Origin: Mesotoga sp. UBA6090
GTDB lineage: Bacteria > Thermotogota > Thermotogae > Petrotogales > Kosmotogaceae
Assembly: GCF_002435945.1 (NCBI RefSeq)
Contig: NZ_DIXC01000012.1
Coordinates: 1-64,000, forward strand
Length of the DNA stretch: 64,000 nucleotides
Direction of reading: 5' to 3'
Each line of letters starts with the position of its first letter. Position 1 is the first letter of the stretch. The notes under the pieces were generated by a model that had not been told where the DNA came from, ran no database searches, and saw nothing but the letters and a program-made list of their open reading frames with translations. Position numbers and translations under genes: made by a program. Of the stretch, positions 1-6,937 are shown piece by piece.

Positions 1-793
1 CAACAAACATGGCGATCTGACCATCACCAAATGGTGCATCAAGATATCCGCCCTGGAAGAGAGCTACCTTATAGGTGTGAGCCATGTCGTACATCAACTG
101 AAGAGCCTCTTTTGCTTCAGGAGAATTTATAGTGACCTCGACCGAACCATCGGGCTTTATATCGATTGCCTCTCCACCATTGGCTCTCAGGAATATCATG
201 AAGTGATCGATCGTGGTTCTGAAACCAAAGCCATACTGATCAATCTGACCGTCGTTGTTCTTGTCCTCAGTAAGCATCATCGCTGCAAACAGAAGATCAT
301 CCATAGTCTTAGGGACTTCAAGCCCATACTGCTCAAAGAGGTCCGTGTTGTAATAAAGGACGTAAGTGCTCTTGTTGAAAGGAAGGGCGTAAACAGTATC
401 GCCCCAGGTGACCATTTTCTTGAAAGGATTCCATATGGCATCCCATTCTTCATCCGTCAAGCCAACTTCGGGATCGGAAATCAAGGAATTCAGTTCCTGA
501 ACAGCATCTCGAGGTATAAGTCTGGCAGTCCAGTTCCCGTAAGCCTGAGAAAGAGCAGGTAATGTCTTGCTTTCCGCACTTACCAGAAGTTTCTGCTGCA
601 AAGCACTGTAATTTCCTACATAAATGGCCTCTACCACAATATCGGGGTTTGCCTCATTGAAAGATGCCACGATTTCATTGACTGTGGTTCCCTGAGCACC
701 GCCCATTGCGTGCCAGAACTCAATCTCCGTCACAGCAAAGGTGAATACTGCAAAAGAAACAATTAGAAGAGCAAGAATTAATCTTTTGCGCAT
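1..793 (-). CDS. Carbohydrate ABC transporter substrate-binding protein (UgpB/MalE-like), C-terminus cut by window edge
   Basis: Extracellular solute-binding protein family 1, which captures a sugar outside the membrane for an ABC importer. The reading frame is visible only in reverse complement: the ATG at 791-793 follows an SD of GGAGGTAGGG type and opens a signal peptide (MRKRLILALLIVSFAVFTFA), then a mature start with EIEFWHAMGG. Typical family blocks follow, including a TDLFEQYGL-like segment and TEDKNNDGQIDQYGF, which resembles the loop before domain 2. About 264 codons are present; the family is usually 400-430, so roughly the C-terminal third lies outside. It starts 38 bases after coaE. 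Its sugar cannot be told from this piece. Confidence 0.9.
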   Translation of the reverse strand, partial: MRKRLILALLIVSFAVFTFAVTEIEFWHAMGGAQGTTVNEIVASFNEANPDIVVEAIYVGNYSALQQKLLVSAESKTLPALSQAYGNWTARLIPRDAVQELNSLISDPEVGLTDEEWDAIWNPFKKMVTWGDTVYALPFNKSTYVLYYNTDLFEQYGLEVPKTMDDLLFAAMMLTEDKNNDGQIDQYGFGFRTTIDHFMIFLRANGGEAIDIKPDGSVEVTINSPEAKEALQLMYDMAHTYKVALFQGGYLDAPFGDGQIAMFV

Positions 794-830
794 TTCCCTA
801 CCTCCTTATAAGAAATGTTTAAGTGACCTA

Positions 831-859
831 ATTATACCACTATGCCCCACCCAAAAAGA
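831..859 (-). promoter_or_regulatory. Possible promoter for the sugar-binding protein
   Basis: On the minus strand a perfect TATAAT (831-836) sits across the coaE stop codon, with a weak TCTTTT-like -35 about 17 bases upstream. Transcription would start near 824, giving a leader of about 30 bases. This would uncouple the transporter gene from the coaE operon. Only the -10 is convincing. Confidence 0.45.
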
Positions 860-1404
860 ACCTCTCTCACCTTCTCGAAAGTCTCATCAATACTGCCTGA
901 TGTTGAGACCTCGGCACTGACTAGCCCCTTCTTTGAATCAAGGTAAGACTGTGAACGGAGTATCGACTCCGCTTGGTACTTGCTCATTCCCCTCTTCATG
1001 AGTCTCTCCACAGAAGCTTTCTTCGTACATTCAAACCAGATGACTTTGTCACATCTATCAGCAAGCCCGATTTCGTGGATCAAAGCCCCATCGATTATAC
1101 AGAGCTTCGAATGACATCCCTCAAGGGCTTCCAATGCCTTTCGTCTAATGACCGGGTGAAGTATTTCATTCAGTCTTAGCAGGAGTTCACTGTCTTCGAA
1201 GACTTTCTTTGAAAGCTTTTTTCTGTCAACTTTGCCGCAAGTAAGAACGCTCTTCCCGAAAGAGTCGATAATCCGCTCCTTCTCTTCATCCAACGAATCG
1301 TGGCCAAGCTCATCCAGGGAGATTATCTCCGCACCGAACCTTTTAAAACACTCGGCGGCAGTAGACTTACCGCTTCCCGCCTTTCCCACAAAGCCAACTA
1401 CCAT
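832..1404 (-). CDS. coaE: Dephospho-CoA kinase
   Basis: Phosphorylates the ribose 3'-OH of dephospho-CoA with ATP, the last step of coenzyme A synthesis, in the cytoplasm. The 190-residue length is normal. The Walker A loop GKAGSGKST lies at about residues 7-15, and the family's SLDELGHDSL block (Asp binding substrate), the LHPVIRRKALEAL helix and IDGALIHEIGL follow in the expected order. The ATG overlaps the stop of the upstream small gene by one base, so it is translationally coupled to the pgi operon. Confidence 0.95.
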   Translation of the reverse strand: MVVGFVGKAGSGKSTAAECFKRFGAEIISLDELGHDSLDEEKERIIDSFGKSVLTCGKVDRKKLSKKVFEDSELLLRLNEILHPVIRRKALEALEGCHSKLCIIDGALIHEIGLADRCDKVIWFECTKKASVERLMKRGMSKYQAESILRSQSYLDSKKGLVSAEVSTSGSIDETFEKVREVLFGWGIVV

Positions 1405-1661
1405 TACAGAAGCTTCTCTCCCGATTCGATGACATTCATTACTGCTTTGGAGATTTCGCTGTTCGCATTTTCCAGTTTCTTCCTCTCTTCAGGGCTGATC
1501 ACGATAATATCTGCCTCGATCTCTTCCATTTCTCCGATCTTTTGCAGAAGATCCTCGGATTCCACTGAAACTATTACAAAGGTAGGTATAGGTTCTCCAG
1601 AAGCGAAATATACTTCCTCGACCGAAAAACCCTCGATAACTTTCATGAGCTCAGACTTCAT
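1404..1661 (-). CDS. Small conserved protein of unknown function (85 aa)
   Basis: Unrecognised acidic protein of 85 residues, rich in Glu, Ser and Ile, without Cys, signal peptide or membrane segment. The pattern suggests a compact alpha/beta fold: a predicted helix, a strand (PTFVIVSVES), a second helix (EDLLQKIGEMEE), a strand (ADIIVISPEERKK) and a C-terminal helix. Its ATG overlaps the pgi stop by four bases and its stop overlaps the coaE start by one base, so it is certainly translated as part of apt-pgi-orf-coaE. Function cannot be assigned. Confidence 0.75.
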   Translation of the reverse strand: MKSELMKVIEGFSVEEVYFASGEPIPTFVIVSVESEDLLQKIGEMEEIEADIIVISPEERKKLENANSEISKAVMNVIESGEKLL

Positions 1662-3022
1662 AACTCGAACCTCCAGGAGGTTTTCTCCTCATATCTATCC
1701 CTAACTTCCTCGTATCCTTTTCTTCCCATAAAAGCATAAGTCAATTTCTTTCCGAGCTCTACTCCAGGCTGGTCATAAGGATTCACTTTCAGTAGGAAAC
1801 CCATTAATGCAGTTTGTATCTCGTAGGAGACAATAAATTCGCCAACATGAACTTCGTCTATCTGTGGAAAAGAGATTGTCATGTTGGGCACGCCGTTCGC
1901 AGCAAGTGCAATCGATGTTCCTCTTAGCTCCGCATTAAGCAGTTCGCCAACCTCAACTCCGTTGAGATAGGACAACGCTTCAATGTCCGAATGTATGAAG
2001 GGTATTGTAAGCTGGTTTCCAAAATCCTCCACCTTCAAGAACGTCACTATCTTGTCTTTCGGTCCCTCGTTGTATAGTTGAATTTGAGAGTGCTGGTCAA
2101 TTGCGCCCAGAGACTTTACAGGGGTCTGACCGGAATGAACTATTCTGCCGGAGACATCGAACTTCTTTCCCAAAGACTCTGCCCATAACTGTCTATGCCA
2201 GTCGGCAAGAGTATAGAGTCTATTTGAATATGGCATCATTACTGAGATGTTGTGCCCTTTCTTCAGATAAGCATAGTGTATTAGAGCACTTACAGCTGCC
2301 GGGTTTGATTTGACGTCATCCCTCAGATATCTTTCCTTTCCAAACCTCGCCCCCTCGTAGATAAGACTTATATCAATTCCCTCTGCGACCGCCGAAAGCA
2401 GACCTACTGGTGTCAAAACGCTAAAACGCCCTCCAACGTCTTCTGGGATAGTGAGGGTCCTTATACCTTCGGCGTCTGCGATTTGTCTGAGTACACCCTT
2501 ATGTTTGTCGGTAGTAAATATGAAATGGTCTTTAATAGGGAGATCAAGTTTTTCTAGTAATCCTCTAACACTGAGATAATTAGCCATGCTTTCAGCGGTA
2601 GTTCCAGACTTCGAGATAACGTTGAATACTGTGTTACCGAGATCCAGTTCTCCCAGCACAGAGGCAATCATATCGGGATCAACATTATCGAGCAGAAACA
2701 TTCTCGAGTTTCCATCTCGCTTCTCCTTAACATAAGAGTTCCAGCTAATCGGCTTCAGTGCACAGTGCAAAGCCTGATTGCCAAGTGCCGAGCCTCCAAT
2801 TCCAATCACCACGAAATTGTCGAAATGTTCGAGCCAGGATCTGTAGGCCTTGACTTCTTCAAGAATTTCATCGTTTTCAAGAATTCGCAGAAAACCGGGC
2901 ATTGGCTGAAAGACCCTTTCGAAATTCGTGGAAAGTGTCTTAGCAATATCTATCATCTCATCAAAAGAAAGTCCGCTTTCAAGAGTCTCTTTGAACGCAA
3001 AAGAGAAGTCATATTTTAGCAT
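1658..3022 (-). CDS. pgi: Glucose-6-phosphate isomerase
   Basis: Interconverts glucose-6-phosphate and fructose-6-phosphate. The length of 454 aa fits the short bacterial/Thermotoga form. Visible family signatures are FVVIGIGGSALGNQALH, the SIS-type phosphate loop VFNVISKSGTTAES, VGGRFSVLTPVGL, LWAESLGKKFD (catalytic Glu region) and the C-terminal NPYDQPGVELGKKLTY signature with the catalytic Lys. The ATG at 3020-3022 follows GGAGGTTGGAG. It is second in an operon after apt (14 bases apart). Confidence 0.97.
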   Translation of the reverse strand: MLKYDFSFAFKETLESGLSFDEMIDIAKTLSTNFERVFQPMPGFLRILENDEILEEVKAYRSWLEHFDNFVVIGIGGSALGNQALHCALKPISWNSYVKEKRDGNSRMFLLDNVDPDMIASVLGELDLGNTVFNVISKSGTTAESMANYLSVRGLLEKLDLPIKDHFIFTTDKHKGVLRQIADAEGIRTLTIPEDVGGRFSVLTPVGLLSAVAEGIDISLIYEGARFGKERYLRDDVKSNPAAVSALIHYAYLKKGHNISVMMPYSNRLYTLADWHRQLWAESLGKKFDVSGRIVHSGQTPVKSLGAIDQHSQIQLYNEGPKDKIVTFLKVEDFGNQLTIPFIHSDIEALSYLNGVEVGELLNAELRGTSIALAANGVPNMTISFPQIDEVHVGEFIVSYEIQTALMGFLLKVNPYDQPGVELGKKLTYAFMGRKGYEEVRDRYEEKTSWRFEL

Positions 3023-3036
3023 TTCTCCAACCTCCG

Positions 3037-3549
3037 TTAATAAGTAATTAGGGTCTCCACTCTACGGCCGGAAAGCCTCTTTCTTGGCTCAAGAAATCCT
3101 AATTCAGCCAGGCATAGAATTCCGACGACTTCTCCCCCACTATCTTCAATGATACGAGCAATTGCCTCCATCGTCCCTCCGGTTGCGAGAATGTCATCCA
3201 CTATCAGTACCTTATCTCCATTACAGATCGCATCAACGTGCATTTGAAGAGTCGCCTTTCCATACTCAAGTTCATACTCTATCTCTTTGGTCTTGTAAGG
3301 AAGCTTTCCAGGCTTTCTAACAGGTACTAGGGCTTTTCCCATTTCATAAGCTAGAGGAGCCGCAAAAATGAACCCTCTGGCTTCGGGAGCTACGATGACA
3401 TTGAAGTCGATTTTCCTTGCCCGTTCCGACATCTGCAATATGCTCTCCCTGAAAGCTAAAGGATCCTTTAATAATGGAGTGACATCCTTGAAAATCACAC
3501 CTTCCTTTGGGAAGTCCGGAATGTCACGCACAAAGGCTTCTAGATCCAT
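3037..3549 (-). CDS. apt: Adenine phosphoribosyltransferase
   Basis: Salvages adenine with PRPP to AMP and PPi. The 170-residue length is standard. The PRPP-binding motif VLIVDDILATGGT, the upstream EARGFIFAAPLAYE block and the N-terminal IPDFPKEGVIFKDVTPLL are all diagnostic of Apt rather than Xpt or Hpt. First gene of the apt-pgi-orf-coaE operon. The ATG follows a GGAGGAG SD. Confidence 0.97.
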   Translation of the reverse strand: MDLEAFVRDIPDFPKEGVIFKDVTPLLKDPLAFRESILQMSERARKIDFNVIVAPEARGFIFAAPLAYEMGKALVPVRKPGKLPYKTKEIEYELEYGKATLQMHVDAICNGDKVLIVDDILATGGTMEAIARIIEDSGGEVVGILCLAELGFLEPRKRLSGRRVETLITY

Positions 3550-3586
3550 CTAATCTCCTCCTTATAGAGCTCCTTGGACATGGGTT

Positions 3587-3592
3587 ATTTTA
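3587..3592 (-). promoter_or_regulatory. -10 element for the apt operon
   Basis: Minus strand reads TGTTAAAAT, an extended -10 (TGnTAAAAT) with no clear -35. It would put the start of transcription about 30 bases upstream of apt. It is divergent from the nuoE promoter at 3627. Confidence 0.5.
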
Positions 3593-3626
3593 ACACAGGA
3601 ATCAGCCCATTTCTCTAGGTGCATGT

Positions 3627-3632
3627 TATAAT
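3627..3632 (+). promoter_or_regulatory. -10 element of the NuoEF operon
   Basis: Perfect TATAAT with no strong -35. The predicted transcription start is near 3639, downstream of an ATG at 3635 that is in frame with the first gene, so that ATG cannot be the true start. Confidence 0.6.
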
Positions 3633-3679
3633 GCATGTGTGAAATAAATAACATTCTTTCCTCAAAGGAGGTGCAAAAC

Positions 3680-4174
3680 TTGTCTCTTGTAAACTGCCCG
3701 GATTGTCAGGAGCTCTTTAGAGAACTTGATGAGTATATTGATTCCGTCAAAGGCAGCACGGGTGTTCTAATTAATGTACTTCACAAGGCGCAAGAAATCT
3801 TTGGATATCTCTCGGAAGAACTGCAGCAGCACGTATCTGAGAGACTCGATATTCCTTTAAGTCAGGTATATGGAGTTGTGACCTTTTACAATTTCTTTAG
3901 CATGAAGCCAAAAGGAAAGAACCAGATAAAAGTCTGTCTAGGAACCGCCTGCTATGTTAAGGGTGCCGATAAGATACTCGAAAGGCTTCAAGACGAACTG
4001 AGCGTTGAGATGAATGAACCGACCTCCGACGGACTCTTTTCTATTCACGCCGTTAGATGCCTCGGTGCCTGCAGCATGGCTCCAGTGGTTTTGGTCGGCG
4101 AGGATGACTATTTTGGAAGAGTGACCCCTGATGAGGTTTCAAAGATATTAGGCAAATATAGGAGGGCCGACTGA
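3680..4174 (+). CDS. NuoE-like [2Fe-2S] thioredoxin-fold subunit, first copy
   Basis: 24 kDa-type subunit (complex I NuoE / HydC family) that passes electrons through a [2Fe-2S] cluster. Four cluster cysteines are visible in CLGTACYVKGADK and VRCLGACSMAPV, after the N-terminal helical domain (LINVLHKAQEIFGYL). I chose the TTG at 3680 (164 aa) because a near-perfect AAAGGAGGTG SD lies 7 bases ahead; an in-frame ATG at 3635 lies upstream of the probable transcript start. The unusual NCPDCQELFRELDE at the N-terminus adds a CxxC that is not part of the usual fold. Its stop overlaps the next ATG by one base. Confidence 0.93.
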   Translation: MSLVNCPDCQELFRELDEYIDSVKGSTGVLINVLHKAQEIFGYLSEELQQHVSERLDIPLSQVYGVVTFYNFFSMKPKGKNQIKVCLGTACYVKGADKILERLQDELSVEMNEPTSDGLFSIHAVRCLGACSMAPVVLVGEDDYFGRVTPDEVSKILGKYRRAD

Positions 4175-4551
4175 TGGCAAAAATCAAGAGCCTTGAAGAA
4201 CTTATGAAGATCAAAGAGAACGCAATGAAGGGTCTTAAGATGCGTGACTCAGGCAAGAGAGGAAAAGTAATCGTGGCAATGGGAACATGCGGGATTGCCG
4301 CAGGCGCAAAGGATACGTTAAGGGCGATTGTAGATTCACTTGAAGAGAAGGGAATTGATGATGTCGCTGTCGTTCAGTCAGGCTGTTTTGGTCTCTGTGA
4401 TGTTGAGCCCACAATAGAGGTCCATCTCGAGGGATCAGAGCCGATAATTTATGGGCACGTAAGCCCCGCTCAAGCAAAGAGAGTAGTTGAACAGCACATT
4501 GTCGGCGGAAATGTAGTTGGAGATCTTATTGTGAAAAGAGGAGAACTATAA
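4174..4551 (+). CDS. Thioredoxin-like [2Fe-2S] ferredoxin
   Basis: 125-residue free-standing version of the [2Fe-2S] thioredoxin-like domain found in NuoE and in multi-subunit hydrogenases. The cluster pattern is MGTCGIAAGAK followed by QSGCFGLCDVEP, so one N-terminal Cys is replaced or displaced: I see one Cys in the first motif where CxxxxC is usual. The remaining ligands look intact. It lies between nuoE and nuoF in a coupled operon (1-base overlap upstream, 16 bases downstream). An electron-transfer role within the NuoEF complex is inferred from position. Confidence 0.82.
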   Translation: MAKIKSLEELMKIKENAMKGLKMRDSGKRGKVIVAMGTCGIAAGAKDTLRAIVDSLEEKGIDDVAVVQSGCFGLCDVEPTIEVHLEGSEPIIYGHVSPAQAKRVVEQHIVGGNVVGDLIVKRGEL

Positions 4552-4567
4552 CGAGAGGTGATTAAGG

Positions 4568-6367
4568 GTGCCCGCTGTTGAAAACACGGTACTTATTTGT
4601 GCCGGAGGTGCTTGCATTTCTGCAGGCGAGAAGAGCGTAAGAAACGTATTTGAGGAGACCCTGAAAAAGTACTCGTTGGAAAGTGTAGTCAGGGTGGTAG
4701 AAACGGGATGTATGGGTGCTTGTGACCTCGGACCCATTCTTGTGATCTATCCTGAAGGAGTATTCTATCAGAAGATCACGGCAGAGAATGCAGCTCGTAT
4801 TGTAGAAGAACATATTCTGAAAGGGCGAGTTGTAGAAGATCTCTTATACAAAGGCGACTCGGGAAATCTTACTGAAAAGCCTCAGGAAGAGCTTCCTTTT
4901 TTCACTGAGCAAGTGAGAATCGCAACGAGGAACTTAGGGGTAATTGATCCTCTTTCAATAGATGAATATATTGCGAGGGATGGCTATTTCGCGCTGCATA
5001 AGGTCCTTTTTGAACTCAGTAGAGAAGATGTCGTTGAAATACTGAAGAAAAGCGAGCTTAAGGGCCGCGGAGGAGCGGGATTTCCGACTTGGATGAAGTG
5101 GGATCTGACAAAGAAAGTAGAAGGCGACACGAAGTACGTAATTTGCAACGCAGATGAGGGCGACCCTGGAGCCTTTATGGATAGGGCGGTTCTTGAAGGC
5201 GATCCCCACACAGTAGTAGAAGCTATGACAATAGCTGCTAGAGTAGTTGGAGCCCAGAAGGGGTTCGTGTATGTTAGGGCCGAGTATCCCCTTGCAATAG
5301 AACGGTTGACTCATGCTATGAAAATGGCCAGAGAGTATGGATTTCTTGGTGAAAACATTCTCGGAACCGATTTCTCGTTCGATCTTGAGATAAGAATTGG
5401 TGCAGGCGCGTTTGTCTGTGGGGAAGAGACTGCTCTTATAAATTCGATTGAAGGCAAGAGAGGAATACCCAGAGTTAAACCTCCCTTTCCTGCAAGTAAG
5501 GGGCTATGGGAAAAACCAACTCTTCTTAACAATGTGGAGACCTACGCTAGCATCCCTCCGATAATCACAAATGGCGGCGAATGGTTCAGCCAGTACGGAG
5601 TGGATGGTTCCAGGGGGACCAAAGTCTTTGCTCTGGCTGGAAACGTAAAGAACACCGGTCTCGTTGAAGTTCCTATGGGCATCACTCTTAGAAAGCTGAT
5701 CTTTGACATTGGCGGAGGCGTCCCTGGCGGGAAGAAGCTGAAAGCTATTCAGACTGGCGGCCCAAGTGGAGGATGCATACCTCTAGAATTGATTGATACG
5801 CCAATAACATACGACAACATGAAAAAACTGGGCACAATAATCGGTTCAGGTGGAATGATCGTTATGGATGAGGACAGCTGCATGGTTGATGTTGCCAAAT
5901 ACTTCCTGGAATTCACCGTAGAGGAATCTTGCGGTCAGTGCACACCTTGTCGTGATGGAACACGCAGGATGCTCGAAATTCTTGAAAGAATAACAGAAGG
6001 AGAAGGAACTGTGGAAGACCTTCAACTTCTGAAAGATCTTGGTGAGAACATAATGTCGACTTCACTTTGCGGACTTGGGCAGACTGCTCCACAGCCGGTG
6101 ATATCAACAATGAGATATTTCTGGGATGAGTATGAAGCTCATGTCAAAGAGGGAAGATGTCCGGCAAAGAAGTGCAAGTCTTTGATGCGGGTGGTAATTG
6201 ATAAGGACAAATGCGTTGGTTGTACTGCTTGCGCCAGAGTCTGTCCCGTAGAAGCGATAAGCGGTTCGGTTAGAAAGCCTCACGATATAGATCCGGAAAT
6301 CTGCACCAGCTGTGGGAGTTGCCTGGCCGTGTGCAAATTTGAGGCGATTAGCAAAGTTTCACCTTAA
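4568..6367 (+). CDS. NuoF-like NAD(P)H-flavin subunit with N-terminal and C-terminal Fe-S domains, first copy
   Basis: 599-residue 51 kDa-type subunit (HydB/NfnB-like architecture). The order is: an N-terminal [2Fe-2S] thioredoxin-like domain with Cys11, Cys16, Cys48 and Cys52; an FMN/NADH domain with KGRGGAGFPTWMKW and GAGAFVCGEETALINSIEG; an SLBB segment; a [4Fe-4S] domain ESCGQCTPCRDGTRRM...SLCGLGQ; and a C-terminal 2x[4Fe-4S] ferredoxin (CVGCTACARVCPVEAI and CTSCGSCLAVCKFEAI). This layout is known from electron-bifurcating hydrogenase beta subunits and from NADH-dependent ferredoxin oxidoreductases. The start is GTG after GAGAGGTGATT. A terminator follows directly. The redox partner is uncertain because no catalytic alpha subunit is adjacent. 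Confidence 0.93.
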   Translation: MPAVENTVLICAGGACISAGEKSVRNVFEETLKKYSLESVVRVVETGCMGACDLGPILVIYPEGVFYQKITAENAARIVEEHILKGRVVEDLLYKGDSGNLTEKPQEELPFFTEQVRIATRNLGVIDPLSIDEYIARDGYFALHKVLFELSREDVVEILKKSELKGRGGAGFPTWMKWDLTKKVEGDTKYVICNADEGDPGAFMDRAVLEGDPHTVVEAMTIAARVVGAQKGFVYVRAEYPLAIERLTHAMKMAREYGFLGENILGTDFSFDLEIRIGAGAFVCGEETALINSIEGKRGIPRVKPPFPASKGLWEKPTLLNNVETYASIPPIITNGGEWFSQYGVDGSRGTKVFALAGNVKNTGLVEVPMGITLRKLIFDIGGGVPGGKKLKAIQTGGPSGGCIPLELIDTPITYDNMKKLGTIIGSGGMIVMDEDSCMVDVAKYFLEFTVEESCGQCTPCRDGTRRMLEILERITEGEGTVEDLQLLKDLGENIMSTSLCGLGQTAPQPVISTMRYFWDEYEAHVKEGRCPAKKCKSLMRVVIDKDKCVGCTACARVCPVEAISGSVRKPHDIDPEICTSCGSCLAVCKFEAISKVSP

Positions 6368-6377
6368 ACGGTTTTAA

Positions 6378-6403
6378 GGAACCCCCTTAGTGGGGGTTCT
6401 TTT
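6378..6403 (+). terminator. Intrinsic terminator between the two NuoEF pairs
   Basis: GAACCCCC / GGGGGTTC stem with a five-base loop, then TTTT. It begins 11 bases after the first nuoF stop and ends only 35 bases before the second nuoE start. No -10-like sequence is visible in that gap, so expression of the second pair probably depends on read-through or on a promoter inside nuoF. Confidence 0.85.
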
Positions 6404-6437
6404 GCTACTTTAAAGAGGGTTGAAGGGAGGATTTTAT

Positions 6438-6935
6438 ATGTCTGCAGAAAATGTCCGTGAAATCGTAACTGATATCTATGAAAACATTAGCAGCCAGAGC
6501 CTTGAAAAAGGCGATGTGCTTATAAATACTCTTCACGCAATTCAAGATCACTTTGGCAACTTCATACCAATCGAAGCGGCTGAAGTGATGAAGGATCTGA
6601 CGGGATTGCCTCTCTCAAGAATCTATGAAGTTCTCACTTTCTATACAATGTTTTCTACTCACAAAAGAGGAAAATATGTAATTCGAGTCTGTAAGAGTCT
6701 TCCATGCCATGTAACCGGAGGACAGGCAGTAGTTGACTCCTTGAAGAACATTCTGGAAATTGATTTTGGTGAAACTACGACAGATGGCTTGTTTACTCTT
6801 GAGGAGACTAGTTGTCTTGGACTCTGCGGAGTATCCCCGGTAATGATGATAAATGATGAGGCTTACGGAAACCTAACTCCGGAAAGAGTCTCTGAGATCG
6901 TAGACGGCATGGTTTCAAGAGAGAGGAGTGAGTAA
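6438..6935 (+). CDS. NuoE-like [2Fe-2S] subunit, second copy
   Basis: 165-residue paralogue of the gene at 3680. The helical N-terminal domain (VLINTLHAIQDHFGNFI) and cluster ligands (CKSLPCHVTGG and TSCLGLCGVSPV) are conserved. I chose the ATG at 6438, preceded by GGGAGG with 7 bases of spacing, rather than a TTG at 6420 that lies before the SD. It lacks the extra N-terminal CxxC of the first copy. It is followed after two bases by the second nuoF-like gene and ends with GAGAGGAG, which serves as that gene's SD. Confidence 0.92.
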   Translation: MSAENVREIVTDIYENISSQSLEKGDVLINTLHAIQDHFGNFIPIEAAEVMKDLTGLPLSRIYEVLTFYTMFSTHKRGKYVIRVCKSLPCHVTGGQAVVDSLKNILEIDFGETTTDGLFTLEETSCLGLCGVSPVMMINDEAYGNLTPERVSEIVDGMVSRERSE

Positions 6936-6937
6936 TC

